Shown in pieces: positions 11,479 to 22,648 of a DNA stretch of 64,000 nt. Position 1 is the stretch's first letter, and each line of letters begins with the position of its first letter. The notes beneath the pieces are model-generated. The model did no database searches and was not told the origin of the DNA. It worked only from the letters and a program-made list of their open reading frames with translations. Source of the stretch: Euwallacea fornicatus (lineage: Eukaryota > Arthropoda > Insecta > Coleoptera > Curculionidae); assembly GCF_040115645.1 (NCBI RefSeq), contig NC_089573.1, forward strand, positions 2,108,001-2,172,000. The letters are read 5' to 3'. The position numbers were made by a program, and so were the translations under genes.

Positions 11479-12510
11479 ATGGAAAAAATTGCTTATTGAT
11501 ACATGATTGAATACTTTCGTGTGAAAAGTCTTAATCTATCCAACATGAAAGCGGAGTTAGACTTTACTTTGAGGGAATCTGGTCCTTCGTTAACAACTAT
11601 AAAATATTGAGTGACAGAGTTTAAACGTGATCGTCTGCCCCGTTTAATCTCGCTGCCGTAACGAACTAACATGACGATCTCCACAATGGTGGACCCTATG
11701 ACACTCCAGATCTGACCACTCCAGAAATTATAGCGAAACTCCACAAAACTGTACTGGAAGATAGACATTTCAAAATGTACTGTACGTCGTATTTTGATCG
11801 AGCAATTAGATACAAAAAAGCTGTGCGCAAGATGAACAAAAACAGCGCCGTGAGGATGTTTCAAGGGATTGTTTGGCAAAGTTTCCCAGTAATAAAGCCG
11901 AGTTTTTGCATCTATTTAAAATCATGGATGAAATATAGGTCCATCATTTCACTCCTGAGACGAAAGAACAGGTAAAACAATGAACTCAAAAAAGAAAATC
12001 GGGTCCAAAGGAGGCGAAAATCGTTCCATTTGCAGGAAAAGTGATGGCGTCCGTTTTTTCGGCTGCACGGGGCATAATTTTTTATTGACTATCTCCCTTA
12101 AGGAAAAACAATAAACGGAAAATATTAAACAAATTTATTGCAGCATTTGAGCGTAGAAATTAGGAAAAAGCGACCGCATTTGGCGAAAAGGAAAGTCTTG
12201 TTTCGTCAAGACAACGCACCAGTCCGCACATGCGTCAACGCAATGGTCAAAATCAATCAACTTGGTTTCAAACTTTTTACTCATCCAACCTACTTGCCAG
12301 ATTTAGCCCTATAAGATTATTCCCCATTTCTAAAAATTGACTCGGTGAAAAGAGATTTCCCAACAATGAAGAGGTGGAGTCCAAGGCTGATGGTAATTTT
12401 GAAACATTCGAAACTTCTTACTGTAAAGAAGGTATAGAAGCCATGTAGCAGCGCTGAGAAAAGTGTGTCAATCTCAAAGCAGACCATGCTGAGAAATAAT
12501 GTAATATTTT
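11479..12510 (+). pseudogene. Mariner transposase relic
   Basis: It starts ATGGAAAAAATTGCTTATTG, giving MEKIAY then a stop, and continues as MIEYFRVKSLNLSNMKAEL, the mariner N-terminal HTH. The C-terminal catalytic part is recognisable: VLFRQDNAPVRTCVNAMVKI (second acid, about 12210) and THPTYLPDLAL (third, about 12290). The ending is KCVNLKADHAE-like, near 12490. Multiple stops and indels mark it as the oldest of the three mariners in the window. Confidence 0.82.
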
Positions 12511-12561
12511 CCATTTTTTTTATTAAGTGTTAGGTCAGGTACTTCTGGGACTATCCTCGTA

Positions 12562-13970
12562 CCTTCCAGTTAAGAAATAATAACATTATAGTAGGTTTCC
12601 ATAAGGCAGGTGATTTGCAGCAATTGCCAAGAATATACGCGATTGAATTCTCAATAATTTGAATGTTGACCTCGCTGACAAATATTTGTATTAATGAATT
12701 AATATTACTGAAGACACATTATCTTACATGATTTGATCCATCATTTATTAGCGGAGTCTTACTCAATATTCGGTACACTGTTTATTACCATCTTGCCGTG
12801 CGTCAAACCTTTAGGCAACACAGAGTATTACTATTATATAAAAACTACAAATAATAAAAAAAATTACGGCACGGGCTTCGGATTGCAAAGAAATTGATCT
12901 CACGCGAACTTGACAAAATGGTGGAGTTCGTGGGGAGTGGCGAAATTTTGGAAAAAATGAAAATATCTGCAAAAATCTGGTCGTTGGGGACAATGGCGCT
13001 CATATTAAGTCAAATTGTAAAGGGGCTAAGTCGGTTGTTATCGAAGTTACAGAAAATCGGATTTCTTAATACCGTACGCAATTTCTGTGAAATGAAAGTT
13101 AACAGTGATAGAAATGTCACGGCCTGTTTGTTCGGTAAATACAGAGTGTTTTTGAATATTCTTCATTTTGAAATGCCCCTGTGTTTTATTTGTCCAACAA
13201 AATAATAAAAAAAGTAAATAGCGATTCTTTCAAGGATGTTGTCGTATATTTCAGTGGCGTATTTAGATTTTGTGTGTTTGTGTTTTCCATAAATAAAGTT
13301 GCCTTTTTTATACAATTCTCTGTATATGTTGCCCAGTTTGAATTAGACTTCTCTGAAACTTTTGTGTTTCTTGTTTGCAGTTGTCAAAAACTCACTGAAG
13401 CATTTTCGTTGATGTTTAAGCGTGTCGTTATTACATATAATTTTATTAAAACACCGCTGCGAGTCAAATAAAATTTAAACATTTAAAATATTACGGCATA
13501 CTGACGTGTTTCGTAGAGTGCCACGAAAGTATAAATGTTGCATTTGAATTTTATTTAAACAGATATTATTTTTAATTTTATTTGTGTTTTCTATGTCAAG
13601 TAAACTTTTTATTGTCGTAGGTATCCTAAAAGAGTGAGTCAAATCACGCAATACATAGAATATTTCAAAGGCTGAAATTCACTTTTATGCCCTTTGGCTC
13701 TTTCCGAACGCCCGGGCCAAGAACGTGTAATAAAGAGAATCGCGAAGGTGACGTAATTAATGTAGTGCGAAAGTTGCATCCTGTAGATGCTGAACAACGC
13801 ACTCGTGTTTGCCCGTGAAACAATAAGAAGGATTTGGTTTTTGCGTCACTTGTTTAATAAAAAGAAGGAAAATTAAATATCACGTCTATGAGCAGGGTCT
13901 CACATCAAATCGGCATCTTAACACGCCGCAAAACAAATTGTCGACATTACTAGAAAGTCTACGGTTAAGA
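12562..13970. other. Unassigned AT-rich sequence, about 1.4 kb
   Basis: ORFs of about 100 codons at 12894-13205 and 13181-13471 (plus) are hydrophobic, lack motifs and look like chance. No ends of mobile elements were found. Confidence 0.35.
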
Positions 13971-13974
13971 GAGA

Positions 13975-14150
13975 AACCGAATCTTCTTCCAACAGGATAG
14001 TGCGCCGCCTCACAATTCTCAAATTGTGAGGCCTCACACAGAGAACTTTTCCATGAATGCCGCATTGTGACCCGCAGACATGCGCGTTGGCCTCCTAGGT
14101 TAGCCCGTCTATCCGTGTTGGACATCTTTTTTGATGGGGACATTAAAAAA
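13975..14150 (+). pseudogene. Transposase fragment (second catalytic acid)
   Basis: The plus strand reads IFFQQDSAPPHNSQIVR at about 13981, the QQD-x-A-P-x-H block around the second catalytic acid of Tc1/mariner-superfamily transposases. After frame changes and stops, a broken counterpart of the third block follows (LDIFFDGDI at about 14122). Both flanks are lost, and no terminal repeats were seen. Confidence 0.6.
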
Positions 14151-14649
14151 AATTAATTTCTCGTACCCAGCATAATGCAATTTGAAAATTGGCAACGACG
14201 CAGTGCAGAAATTTAAAATGCACTACGCAGCATTGCATTAGTGTGTGATAAATGAATGCGAGAAAACGGCATTCAATTTGAGCACCTATTTTAGTGTTAA
14301 TGGTTCTTTTTAATATTTACTATTATATGGCACTTACAAAACTATTGCGACATGTTTATAACTTTTATAAACCTACTTTTTTCAAATGCTTGAATGTGAC
14401 GTTCGAAATTTTACCCCTGCCCTGCTGCTCGTGCCAGCTTCTTATTTTCAAATGGAAAGGTACTCGTTTTAGTACTTCAAATGGATAGTAATTCGATAAA
14501 GGGTTTAACAGTGTACTCAGAACTGAAATTAGACCTAAAATTTTCTGAAAAAATAAAACTATTAGACGCAAAATAAAGTGTCTCGTTATTACAGCAACAA
14601 AATTGAAATTCCTACAATCAATGCTTAAAATGGAGCTCCAGTAACAATT

Positions 14650-15511
14650 TGGCAATGACTCAGTCATTTCTCGAACTCTGTTATGCAATTATCCAGTGTT
14701 GCTTCTGTTACTAATTCCATTTGTGTTTCAATTCTAAGACGTAAATCATGTTTTGACGGTATATTCTCGTAAACGAAATCTTTCAAGTGACCCCGCGAAA
14801 AAAATCGAAAGATGCAAGATCTGGAAAGCGCGGGGTACACTCCAAAGTGCTCTTTTTACCGATTCGTTTCCTAGGTGAAATCTCATTAAAATACGCCTTC
14901 ACAGCCACAGCATGATGTGGTGAAGCGCTATCTTGTTGAAATCAAATGTTATTGGCCACTGGTCCGCCATTTTCTCCGAGAAAAATCGCGGCGAGGGGTG
15001 GATCTATTTCGTTTTTCAATAAGTGCAAGTATTATGCGTTGTTTCGGTTCCCCTCTATGAAAAATGGACCGATGAATCGGTGGCCGATTATACACATCCA
15101 TACATGGAATTTTTGCAGATGTGTATGCACAGTCTGGGGCCAATGAGAATTGTCGGTAGACTAGTAGCGACAATTACGTCGATGAATAGATCCATTTAAG
15201 CAAAACGTTACTTCGTCCGGAAATAAAATTCTAGAAAAGAACCTATTATCCCGAACGCCTTTTTCTTGCATCAATTCACAAAATTCCATTCTGCGATCAA
15301 AATCTTCAGGCGTCAACTCTTGGGTGAGGGAAATTTGGTACGGATAAAATTTTTCTCGTTTTAAAAGATTGTTTACTGATTTTGCAGATACATTAAATTC
15401 ATCGACAAGTTTACTGGTAGATTGTATGGGATTTTCATCAAAGAATAAAAGAATGTCCAGTGCTTTATCGCCGCCAGTTGCCATTCTTCCACAATTAGAC
15501 ACAGCTTTCAC
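14650..15511 (-). pseudogene. Tc1/mariner-superfamily transposase remnant
   Basis: From 15511 the minus strand reads a helix-turn-helix (STSKLVDEFNVSAKSVNNLL), then YPYQISLTQELTPEDFDRRM and the first catalytic region RILFPDEVTFCLNGSIHRRN. The acid D is kept, though the preceding S is changed to P. After frameshifts near 15165 and 14945, the second region FQQDSASPHHAVAVKAYFNE and a remnant of the third (PDLASFDFF, about 14800) appear. There are at least three frame breaks. No matching terminal repeats were found. Confidence 0.78.
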
Positions 15512-16596
15512 GCTTCCGATTTGTTGAATTTTTTATTAATCCCTCAAACTACACTATAGTGAATAGGTGAGTCTGGATTTTTCTCATTAAATATGAAACA
15601 CACCTCGTCATGAGCTTTTTTGCCACCTCCATACCCCAAAAACATCAAAGATTCAATTTGCTGCTTCTCAGATGAACAATCAATTTTTTTCATAATCTAA
15701 CTGTAGTAGCTATCTAAGAACTGAATTCAACTACTAATGAATTATATGAAAATCAAAATATTTGTATATTTCTAAAAAATTGTGTACATAGAAGATGATT
15801 TGAAATTTCCTTTTCTCATTATAATTTTTTCACTGTTTTCCAAAATAAAACAAGAATGGATTGTCTACTTAGGCAGCAAAGATTAAAACTTTTAATCTTT
15901 TTAGGATGAGGATTTCGTTCTATTTTTTTAAGGAAACCGTAGATTCAATTTTAACTCTGAGTATGTCGTTATATCCTGTATAGAATCACCTTTCTTCTGA
16001 CATGCCGCAATAGGTACCTTTCCATTTGAAAATAAAAAGTTGGTGGGGGCAGCTGGATAGAGATGAAAAATTTTTCTATCAAAAATACTGCATTAAATAC
16101 CTTTCCAGAAATGAAATTATTTGTGTTTAAGCATTTTTTTTAATACCAGGGATTACGAAAGTTATGATCTTGTTGCAATACTTTTTAAAAGTACTGCATA
16201 GGTTTGATTATGGTTTACCGTGGAAAAAAAATTATAATTTGAAAATAATTAGCAGCTTTGCTTTTAGCATTAACTAAGAATTATTATACAGGGTGTTTGA
16301 AAATAAGTCTGCCAAGTGCTCATTCTAGGTTGCTATGACCGAAATGAGAAATAAAATCATGGGAACATGAGTCAATTTTTGGTTTCTGCCCAAAATACAC
16401 GATAATAAAAAAACGCTTTTTTCGTTTTTTCTTAATAAGTCCGTTCCAGCATTAAATATTTAATGAAAATTAACGAGTGCAAAATAAATGTAAAAATAAT
16501 AAAATATTTTTTACTTTCACCAATGGCGTCCCCACTGATTTGATCCTGAACATTTTTGTGAAAAGTCCATCAAAACTCCACTTATAAAGAAATATA
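15512..16596. other. AT-rich sequence with one unpaired MITE end
   Basis: No gene is supported. A TA-flanked CAGGGTGTTTG end occurs at 16289 without an obvious partner, other than possibly the end at 16928. Confidence 0.4.
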
Positions 16597-16928
16597 CAGG
16601 GTGTTCTACTGTTAAAAAAAATCAAATTTCCTTTATTTATGGAAAATAATCACAGATGCACTACATTCTACAGAAAAAAAACTATATAAGAATCCATTTT
16701 TAACTTCTTCATATTTTGCTAGATGCACGAAATGCGAAGGGTGTTTCAAAATGCAGAATTTCCAAAATACTGTGTATTTAAAAAGCAAAGCTAGCTGCCA
16801 CTTTTTTGTCCCTTTTAATTTTTGCTTCCAAAAAAGGGGGAACAGTACCGCAAAAACTTATTTTAACTCTTCGCCGTTTAACTCGAATAATAACTGTTTC
16901 ATTTCACAATAAAAAAATGGACACCCTG
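16597..16928. mobile_element. Candidate 332-bp CAGGGTG-ended MITE
   Basis: CAGGGTGTTCTACTG at 16597 and CACCCTG ending at 16928 are both flanked by TA. Beyond the terminal heptamer the two ends share only loose similarity, so the pairing is uncertain. Confidence 0.4.
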
Positions 16929-17544
16929 TAGAATAGTGTGTTGTACAATAGTGCTGGGGCAACGATCTGTAGTTTATAGAACCCTTAATTCTCATGACTT
17001 TCACAAAGGAAGATTAAAACCCTATTAGGGACAAACGTTTTAACTTCTAGAAGCATCGGTTCCCACAGTGGGGTCTTTCGTGTACAAACATGACATGCGG
17101 TCAGTTAGCTGGACTTTCTACGGCCTGAAATACCGTAAATATAATTCATCTGTTTTCTTTTTATCTGCAATGGCTCTGTTTACGTTTAAAGCCCATTTTC
17201 AAATCACCACATTTAACTGATTTTGGCAGTATTTGCCACTAGATTTTTTGACAGTTGTTAAGTGTCACTTCCAAGACAGGTGTCAATAAGGACAGTCTAA
17301 CAAATATCACTTGTCGTTTCTGACAACACGAGCAACTTTAAAAGGAGGTTAATATTGTTTATTTAGATTAAATAAATAATGTTTTCTAATCTTTATTAAA
17401 CAACATATACTCCTACCTTTGACGTTATTGTTGTTGGCAAATATTCCGATAAGACTCTATTGACGTTTACAAATCCCGACATGAGTCGTTTTTTTCTTTT
17501 TGAGTAAACAATTCTTTTCGAAAATTAGCTTGTACGTACATATA

Positions 17545-18334
17545 CAGGGTGTTTCCTAACTACGTGTAAAAAATTTAAAGGGGTAATCCTCGACTGATTT
17601 TGAGTCAAAAATGTCTAAATATGTCCGCAAATGCCTTGTTTCCAAGATACAGGATGTTGACTGAAAGACGTTGAAAAAGGTTTTAAAGGTTTCTAAAGGT
17701 TTGGTGGTATTTACTAATTTGTTTATTGTTAGTTTTTTTGCTACTTCCACTACTATAAACAAGATAGTCAGTGTTATTTTGGTGTTTTACTCTCTAAAGT
17801 GAAAGAATTTAGTTCTGTGTCCCAAAAATCGGATTATACCTCAGTTTTGAAAATTTTTCAAATGCCCAATTACACTAATCAAGAAATGGCCAATATGGTT
17901 TTTGTTTACGGCCTAGCTGATGGTGAGTGTTTGACAGCGAGGCGCATTTACATGGAAAGGTTTCCAAACCACCAAGCTCCCAACCACCAAACCTTTAAAA
18001 ACCTCTTTCAACGTCTTTGTGATGCAGGATCTCTTATGAAAACTCCAGGAGGAGGAAAGCCGATAACACGTCGAACACCAGAAGTGGAGGAACAAATCTT
18101 AAGACGTATTGAAGAAAACCCCGGAACCCCCGGAACCCGGAATTGTCTTTTCTAAAATTCAAACACCCAAATTGAGTCATTTTGGCAATAAAATCTCTTT
18201 TTCTTGTCACATTTCAACACCCTGTATCTTGGAAACAAGGCATTTGCGGACATATGTTTATTAGACATTTTTGACTCAAAATCAGTCGAGGATTACGCTT
18301 TTAAATTTTTTACACGTAGTTAGGAAACACCCTG
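17545..18334 (+). mobile_element. 790-bp deletion derivative of a DUF4817-type transposon (copy 1)
   Basis: TA-flanked inverted repeats of about 115 bp begin CAGGGTGTTTCCTAACTACG. Each ends in an internal second CAGGGTGTTGA-like block that is itself almost a terminal motif. Between them lies the first part of a transposase gene, open in frame. Copy 2 (21712-22501, opposite strand) has exactly the same length and the same deletion junction. Copy 3 (63297 to the window end) lacks the deletion. Confidence 0.92.
17862..18155 (+). CDS. Truncated transposase, DNA-binding N-terminus only
   Basis: A 97-residue ORF starts at MPNYTNQEMANMVFVYGLAD, the likely start because the homologous full-length copy has the same ATG; an in-frame region upstream lacks one. 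Residues about 8-50 match the DUF4817 helix-turn-helix found at the N-terminus of many insect DDE transposases (aromatic MVFVYG, then RRIYMERFPNHQAPNHQTF). A second HTH begins around residue 70 (TRRTPEVEEQILRRIEENPG). At the deletion junction the frame shifts to GTPGTRNCLF and stops, so the catalytic domain is absent. The ORF is intact in this copy and copy 2, with four residue differences between them. It could bind the element's ends without cutting; that role is inferred. Confidence 0.7.
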   Translation: MPNYTNQEMANMVFVYGLADGECLTARRIYMERFPNHQAPNHQTFKNLFQRLCDAGSLMKTPGGGKPITRRTPEVEEQILRRIEENPGTPGTRNCLF

Positions 18335-18336
18335 TA

Positions 18337-20750
18337 TATGTATGTATGTTGTCGAAACCTAAAGGAATGGGTAGCAAGATCGTTTAAACAGGTTTAAACT
18401 GGTTTAACGAATTAAAATTGGAAGAAGGTGTTCCCTTTCAAAATCCACGAAAAATTATGTTGATTTTTTTCAAGTCTTAGCGCCAACGAAGAAAGGGGCA
18501 TAAGTAGGCACACTCACCCTAGCCAAATCTACGCTAGGGAGGTTTTCATAATATTCTACTGTGAAAGTCGTTTTAAATAAAAGATTGATTTTTACGCATA
18601 TAAAAACTGCAAATTTGTTATATTCACAAGGCTTCCCCGCCATGAGCTTCGAACTTGTTAGTCAACTTCCTCATCGATATTATATAGACCAAAAGTGCAG
18701 CAATTCCTTTCGTAAATCTACAGTGAAAGTTGACAATATTTCATTCACAGATGGTTGATCATAAAGCCCTCCTAATACATGTTAAATTCGCTCGAATGCA
18801 TGCATTTCCTCTAAAATTTCTAAAGTTGATATCTTAATAAGTATATAGCCACCCAATTTCGATTAGATGCAGTTTCAGCTACGCCTGTACGTCGTACACA
18901 AGAAGGCTGCATACTTGAGATACTCCGTGCTGGTTAGATTGTATGTCAACTATGCATCTTGCTGTTTCTACTTCATTGTTCCTAAATTAACTTGAGTAAT
19001 TCCGGCAGAATCCAGCCCGAATACCGACATGCTTAGAAAACTCTAATTTCACGGTGACATTTAATTTTAATTAACAATTAAACATCTGTGCTTGCAGCTA
19101 CTTAAACATACTTGCGTGATGCTGTGCTAAGACGTCCGTAAGGAGGCCAAAAAGCCCCAAAAGCAGCAATTTACTCATCCTACGCAAGTCATGGGCACTA
19201 AACACTTAAGTCACATAAAACGTTTACTAAGTACTGAGACGTATTGGTTAATTTTCTTGTACCCTGTACACTAAATTAATCTCGGCTTCAAAGAGAAGCG
19301 ATTATGGTCATTTTGAGATCCTAAAATGACATTCTTATCTAGAGTTCAATAGGTGACGAGCTGTTTATTGAGTAAATGGTCTTTCGTGCCAGGGCCGGAG
19401 CGGGCCGCTAAGAACTTCTTTAAGCCTAGTTTTGGGGGATTTTTGTCAAATGGAGGTCCCTAAGTCGGCCCTGCCGTAAGTTTATCTCCAAAACTACTCA
19501 ATCCGCGTTCCTAGTGCGGGCTATCGAGCGAATGACGTTATCACTGTTTAATCGTCTAAACTCCACTTAGTCAAATTAAAAACCAATTACAGAGAAATCT
19601 TACAAAATAATTTACATGGCGGCGATTGTGACGAATCAAATGAAATTCTCGATTTAAATCTGTGGAAATAAAAAAGGCCTGTAAATTAAAATCAAATAAA
19701 ATGGCGTTTCGCACCAATAATTCGATTTACTCAAGAATATATGTAATGATAACGTTCCGAAAATAAACACGAAAGGGCCGCGAATTGTTTCCATTTGTTT
19801 ACTTTTTACAATCCTGGTTATAGTTGAACAGACATTCAAAAATCAGCTGCAATTTTAATGTTCAATTTGGACCGAAGGGGTTTCAATGAATTGAGGGGCT
19901 TGCGATGAATTGAAGGGTTTCAATGAATTGAACGCCTCTTTTGCCTATTCGGCGAATCCAAACATATTCAAATTACTTTGTAGAGCAACAACCCAGGGGA
20001 ATCTAGGGGTAAGGTACATGTAAGCGGGGATCAGCCAATTCCGGATGCGAATACTGCCGAAATATTCACTCGTCAAATTACGTTCTCTCTGACCTATCAG
20101 GATTTATTACCTTAGAGGATTGTGCACGGTGACTCGAATCGGAAATTGATGGAAACTTGGTTGTAAGTTGTAATATACAACCAAAGTGTCACCTAATCGA
20201 TTTTGAGATATCTGTTCGCCTCCTCAACGTTTAGCGCAGCTGAGTATTTAAATTATCTACGCCACTTGCCTGAAGCGGTTATTATGTCTCAGTTATTAAT
20301 ACTTTGATAGTAAAGTATTCACAACATAACTACGTCACCTTATCCTTATCGGCCATGTTACATTTCATAGTTAAAACTTATAATGAGTAAAGTTCTCTCC
20401 GATTTTTCGGTTCTACCGATACATCAATTTTTAGTCAGCGTTTTGCCCCAAACGGGCGGCATCTATGTCACTAGCTCCAAGTTGGTCGCTATCGATTCCC
20501 CGCTCTCCGTGACGTCCAACGTAGTATTGACTCCATCCCATGCGATGTTGCATAAGCACTCGCATGTACAGGGTGAAGCGGAAATCAGCGAGTAGCACTG
20601 AAACGACCGTTTTTCCATTCTCGTCGAAGAAATATGCGTAGGGGACCGAAAGTGAGTTCGCTAAAAATCGAAGGAATATTTTCCGTGAAAATACTGGAAC
20701 GCTTCAAGTATTGTTTTCAATTGGGCATTTTTTTAAGTAAGAGACATATA
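18337..20750. other. Unassigned sequence, about 2.4 kb
   Basis: I see no supported gene. A 70-codon ORF at 20383-20595 has unremarkable composition and no known motif. An 84-bp hAT-like fragment lies at 19390-19473. Confidence 0.4.
19390..19473. mobile_element. Possible miniature hAT fragment
   Basis: It starts CAGGGCCGGAGCGGGCC and ends TCGGCCCTG, giving 8-bp inverted ends of the hAT type. No matching 8-bp target duplication is visible, so the call is weak. Confidence 0.3.
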
Positions 20751-21607
20751 CAGGGTGTTCGATTTATCATGCACATGCGATTTTCTCGAAAACTAAGAAT
20801 TTAATAAAAAAATGTTTCAAATAAAGTTTGTTTGGGATGAAGGAGCGCTTTTTTTGACTTTTTTTTTCAAAAAAACTGTCATTTAGAAGGCTTTTTCAAG
20901 GTCATTCGCATTTTCTCTAATGGAAACCCTAGATTTTTTTGACAAAAATGGATACATCACTAAGAACTGACAAACGTTTGTTTGAAAAAGTTTTCGATTC
21001 AAAGCTTTTTTAGATAGTTTATTCAAAGAAATAATCGAAAATTAAGTAAAGCATGGAACAACAACATAAAAGTTTTCTAATCCAATAAATGTTCAAACTT
21101 TTATTTATTAACGTTCACAAGTTTAAAATTTTAACATTTTATTTATTTACTAAACTTATCAATGAAATTTTATATTATCGGTTGTTTTTTATTGAAACAA
21201 TTTGTTTAAAAAAACCTGTAAGGCAATTTGTAAACCTGTGAACGTTAGTAAATAGAATTTTCAAACATTTATTGGATTAGAAAACTTTGATGTTATTGTT
21301 CCATGCTTTACTTAATTTGCGATTATTTCTTTGAATAAACTATCTAAAAAAGCCTTGAATCGAAAACTTTTTCAAACAAACGTTTGTCAGTTCTTAGTGA
21401 TGTATCCATTTTTGTCAAAAAAACCTAGGGTTTCCATTAGAAAAAATGCAAATAATCTTAAAAAGGCCTTCTAAATGACAGTTTTTTTGGAAAAAAAATG
21501 TCAAAAGAAGCGCTCCTTTATCCCAAACAAACTTTATTTGAAACATTTTTTTATTAAATTCTTAGTTTTCGAGAAAATCGCATGTGCATGATAAATCGAA
21601 CACCATG
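20751..21607. mobile_element. 857-bp foldback MITE
   Basis: Both arms, about 385 bp each, are near-perfect inverted copies. The left starts CAGGGTGTTCGATTTATCAT, and the right ends with the complement (CACCATG, one change in the terminal heptamer). TA flanks both. The arms run to the ATTGGATTAGAAAACTTT-type block near the centre, leaving a loop of about 90 bp. It is non-coding. A transcript across it would form a long hairpin. Confidence 0.93.
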
Positions 21608-21711
21608 TAGACAGGGTTACTTACAGTGCCACAGAAAAGTATACGCACCCCCGTCGAAAACGGCTTTTTTTACTTAAGGATAATAAAGAAAATCCTTTTG
21701 GAAAAATTATA

Positions 21712-22501
21712 CAGGGTGTTTCCTAATTGCGTGTAAAAAATTTAAAGGCGTAATCTACGACTGATTTTGAGTCAAAAATGTCTAATAAACATATGTCCGC
21801 AAATGCCTTGTTTCCAAGATACAGGGTGTTGAAATGTGACAAGAAAAAGAGATTTTATTGCCAAAATGACTCAATTTGGGTGTTTGAATTTTAGAAAAGA
21901 CAATTCCGGGTTCCGGGGGTTCCGCGGTTTTCTTCAATACGTCTTAAGATTTCTTCCTCCACTTCTGGTGTTCGACGTGTTATTGGCTTTCCTCCTCCTG
22001 GAGTTTTCATAAGAGATCCTGCATCACAAAGACGTTGAAAGAGGTTTTTAAAGGTTTGGTGGTTGGGAGCTTGGTGGTTTGGAAACCTTTCCATGTAAAT
22101 GCGCCTCGCTGCCAAACACTCACCATCAGCTAGGCCGTAAACAAAAATCATATTGGCCATTTCTTGATTAGTGTAATTGGGCATTTGAAAAATTTTCAAA
22201 ACTGAGGTGTAATCCGATTTTTGGGACACAGAACTAAATTCTTTCACTTTAGAGAGTAAAACACCAAAATAACACTGACTATCTTGTTTATAGTAGTGGA
22301 AGTAGCAAAAAAACTAACAATAAACAAATTAGTAAATACCACCAAACCTTTAGAAACCTTTAAAACATTTTTCAACGTCTTTCAGTCAACACCCTGTATC
22401 TTGGAAAAAAGGCATTTACGGACATATTTAGACATTTTTGAATCAAAATCAGTCGAGGATTACGCCTTTAAATTTTTTACACGTAGTTAGGAAACACCCT
22501 G
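21712..22501 (-). mobile_element. 790-bp deletion derivative of a DUF4817-type transposon (copy 2)
   Basis: Same length, terminal repeats and internal junction as 17545-18334, in opposite orientation. It is inserted at a TA within the left IR/DR region of the Tc1 at 21624-24002, so it moved after that Tc1 arrived. Confidence 0.93.
21891..22184 (-). CDS. Truncated transposase, DNA-binding N-terminus only (copy 2)
   Basis: A 97-residue ORF from MPNYTNQEMANMIFVYGLAD to GTRNCLF, with the same DUF4817 helix-turn-helix and the same out-of-frame tail as the ORF at 17862-18155. Differences are conservative or single: V to I, T to A (CLAARR), Q to E (EEEILRR) and P to R (EENRG). The full-length relative at 63610 shares A and E at two of these, so copy 1 carries the derived residues there. 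It is kept open although the element has no catalytic domain. Confidence 0.68.
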   Translation of the reverse strand: MPNYTNQEMANMIFVYGLADGECLAARRIYMERFPNHQAPNHQTFKNLFQRLCDAGSLMKTPGGGKPITRRTPEVEEEILRRIEENRGTPGTRNCLF

Positions 22502-22648
22502 TATATGTCTAAACAGATAGTAAATTTGTTTTTAACTAAGCAACAAAAAAATCCCTAAGTTACCAAATTAAGAAAACTGATAATTGCAACTCAAAAAAGT
22601 ATGCGCACGAGAGAACTCATCAACGAATAACAAATAAGAAAACCATTC

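Larger units (their letters stand above)
9340..12559 (+). mobile_element. Old mariner, split by another transposon
   Basis: A left terminal repeat CGAGGATAATTCCAGAAGTA at 9340 pairs with its near-complement ending at 12559 (TACTTCTGGGACTATCCTCG), followed by TA. Only 34 bp of the left end remain before a second transposon (9374-11346) interrupts it. Removing that element and its duplicated TA leaves about 1245 bp, the usual mariner size. The transposase relic (11479-12510) reads on the plus strand. The left flanking dinucleotide is AA rather than TA, probably by mutation. Confidence 0.8.

Noticed and set aside
12894..13471. Two overlapping plus-strand ORFs of about 100 codons
   Set aside because: Hydrophobic low-complexity composition, no motif, different frames; expected by chance in AT-rich DNA.
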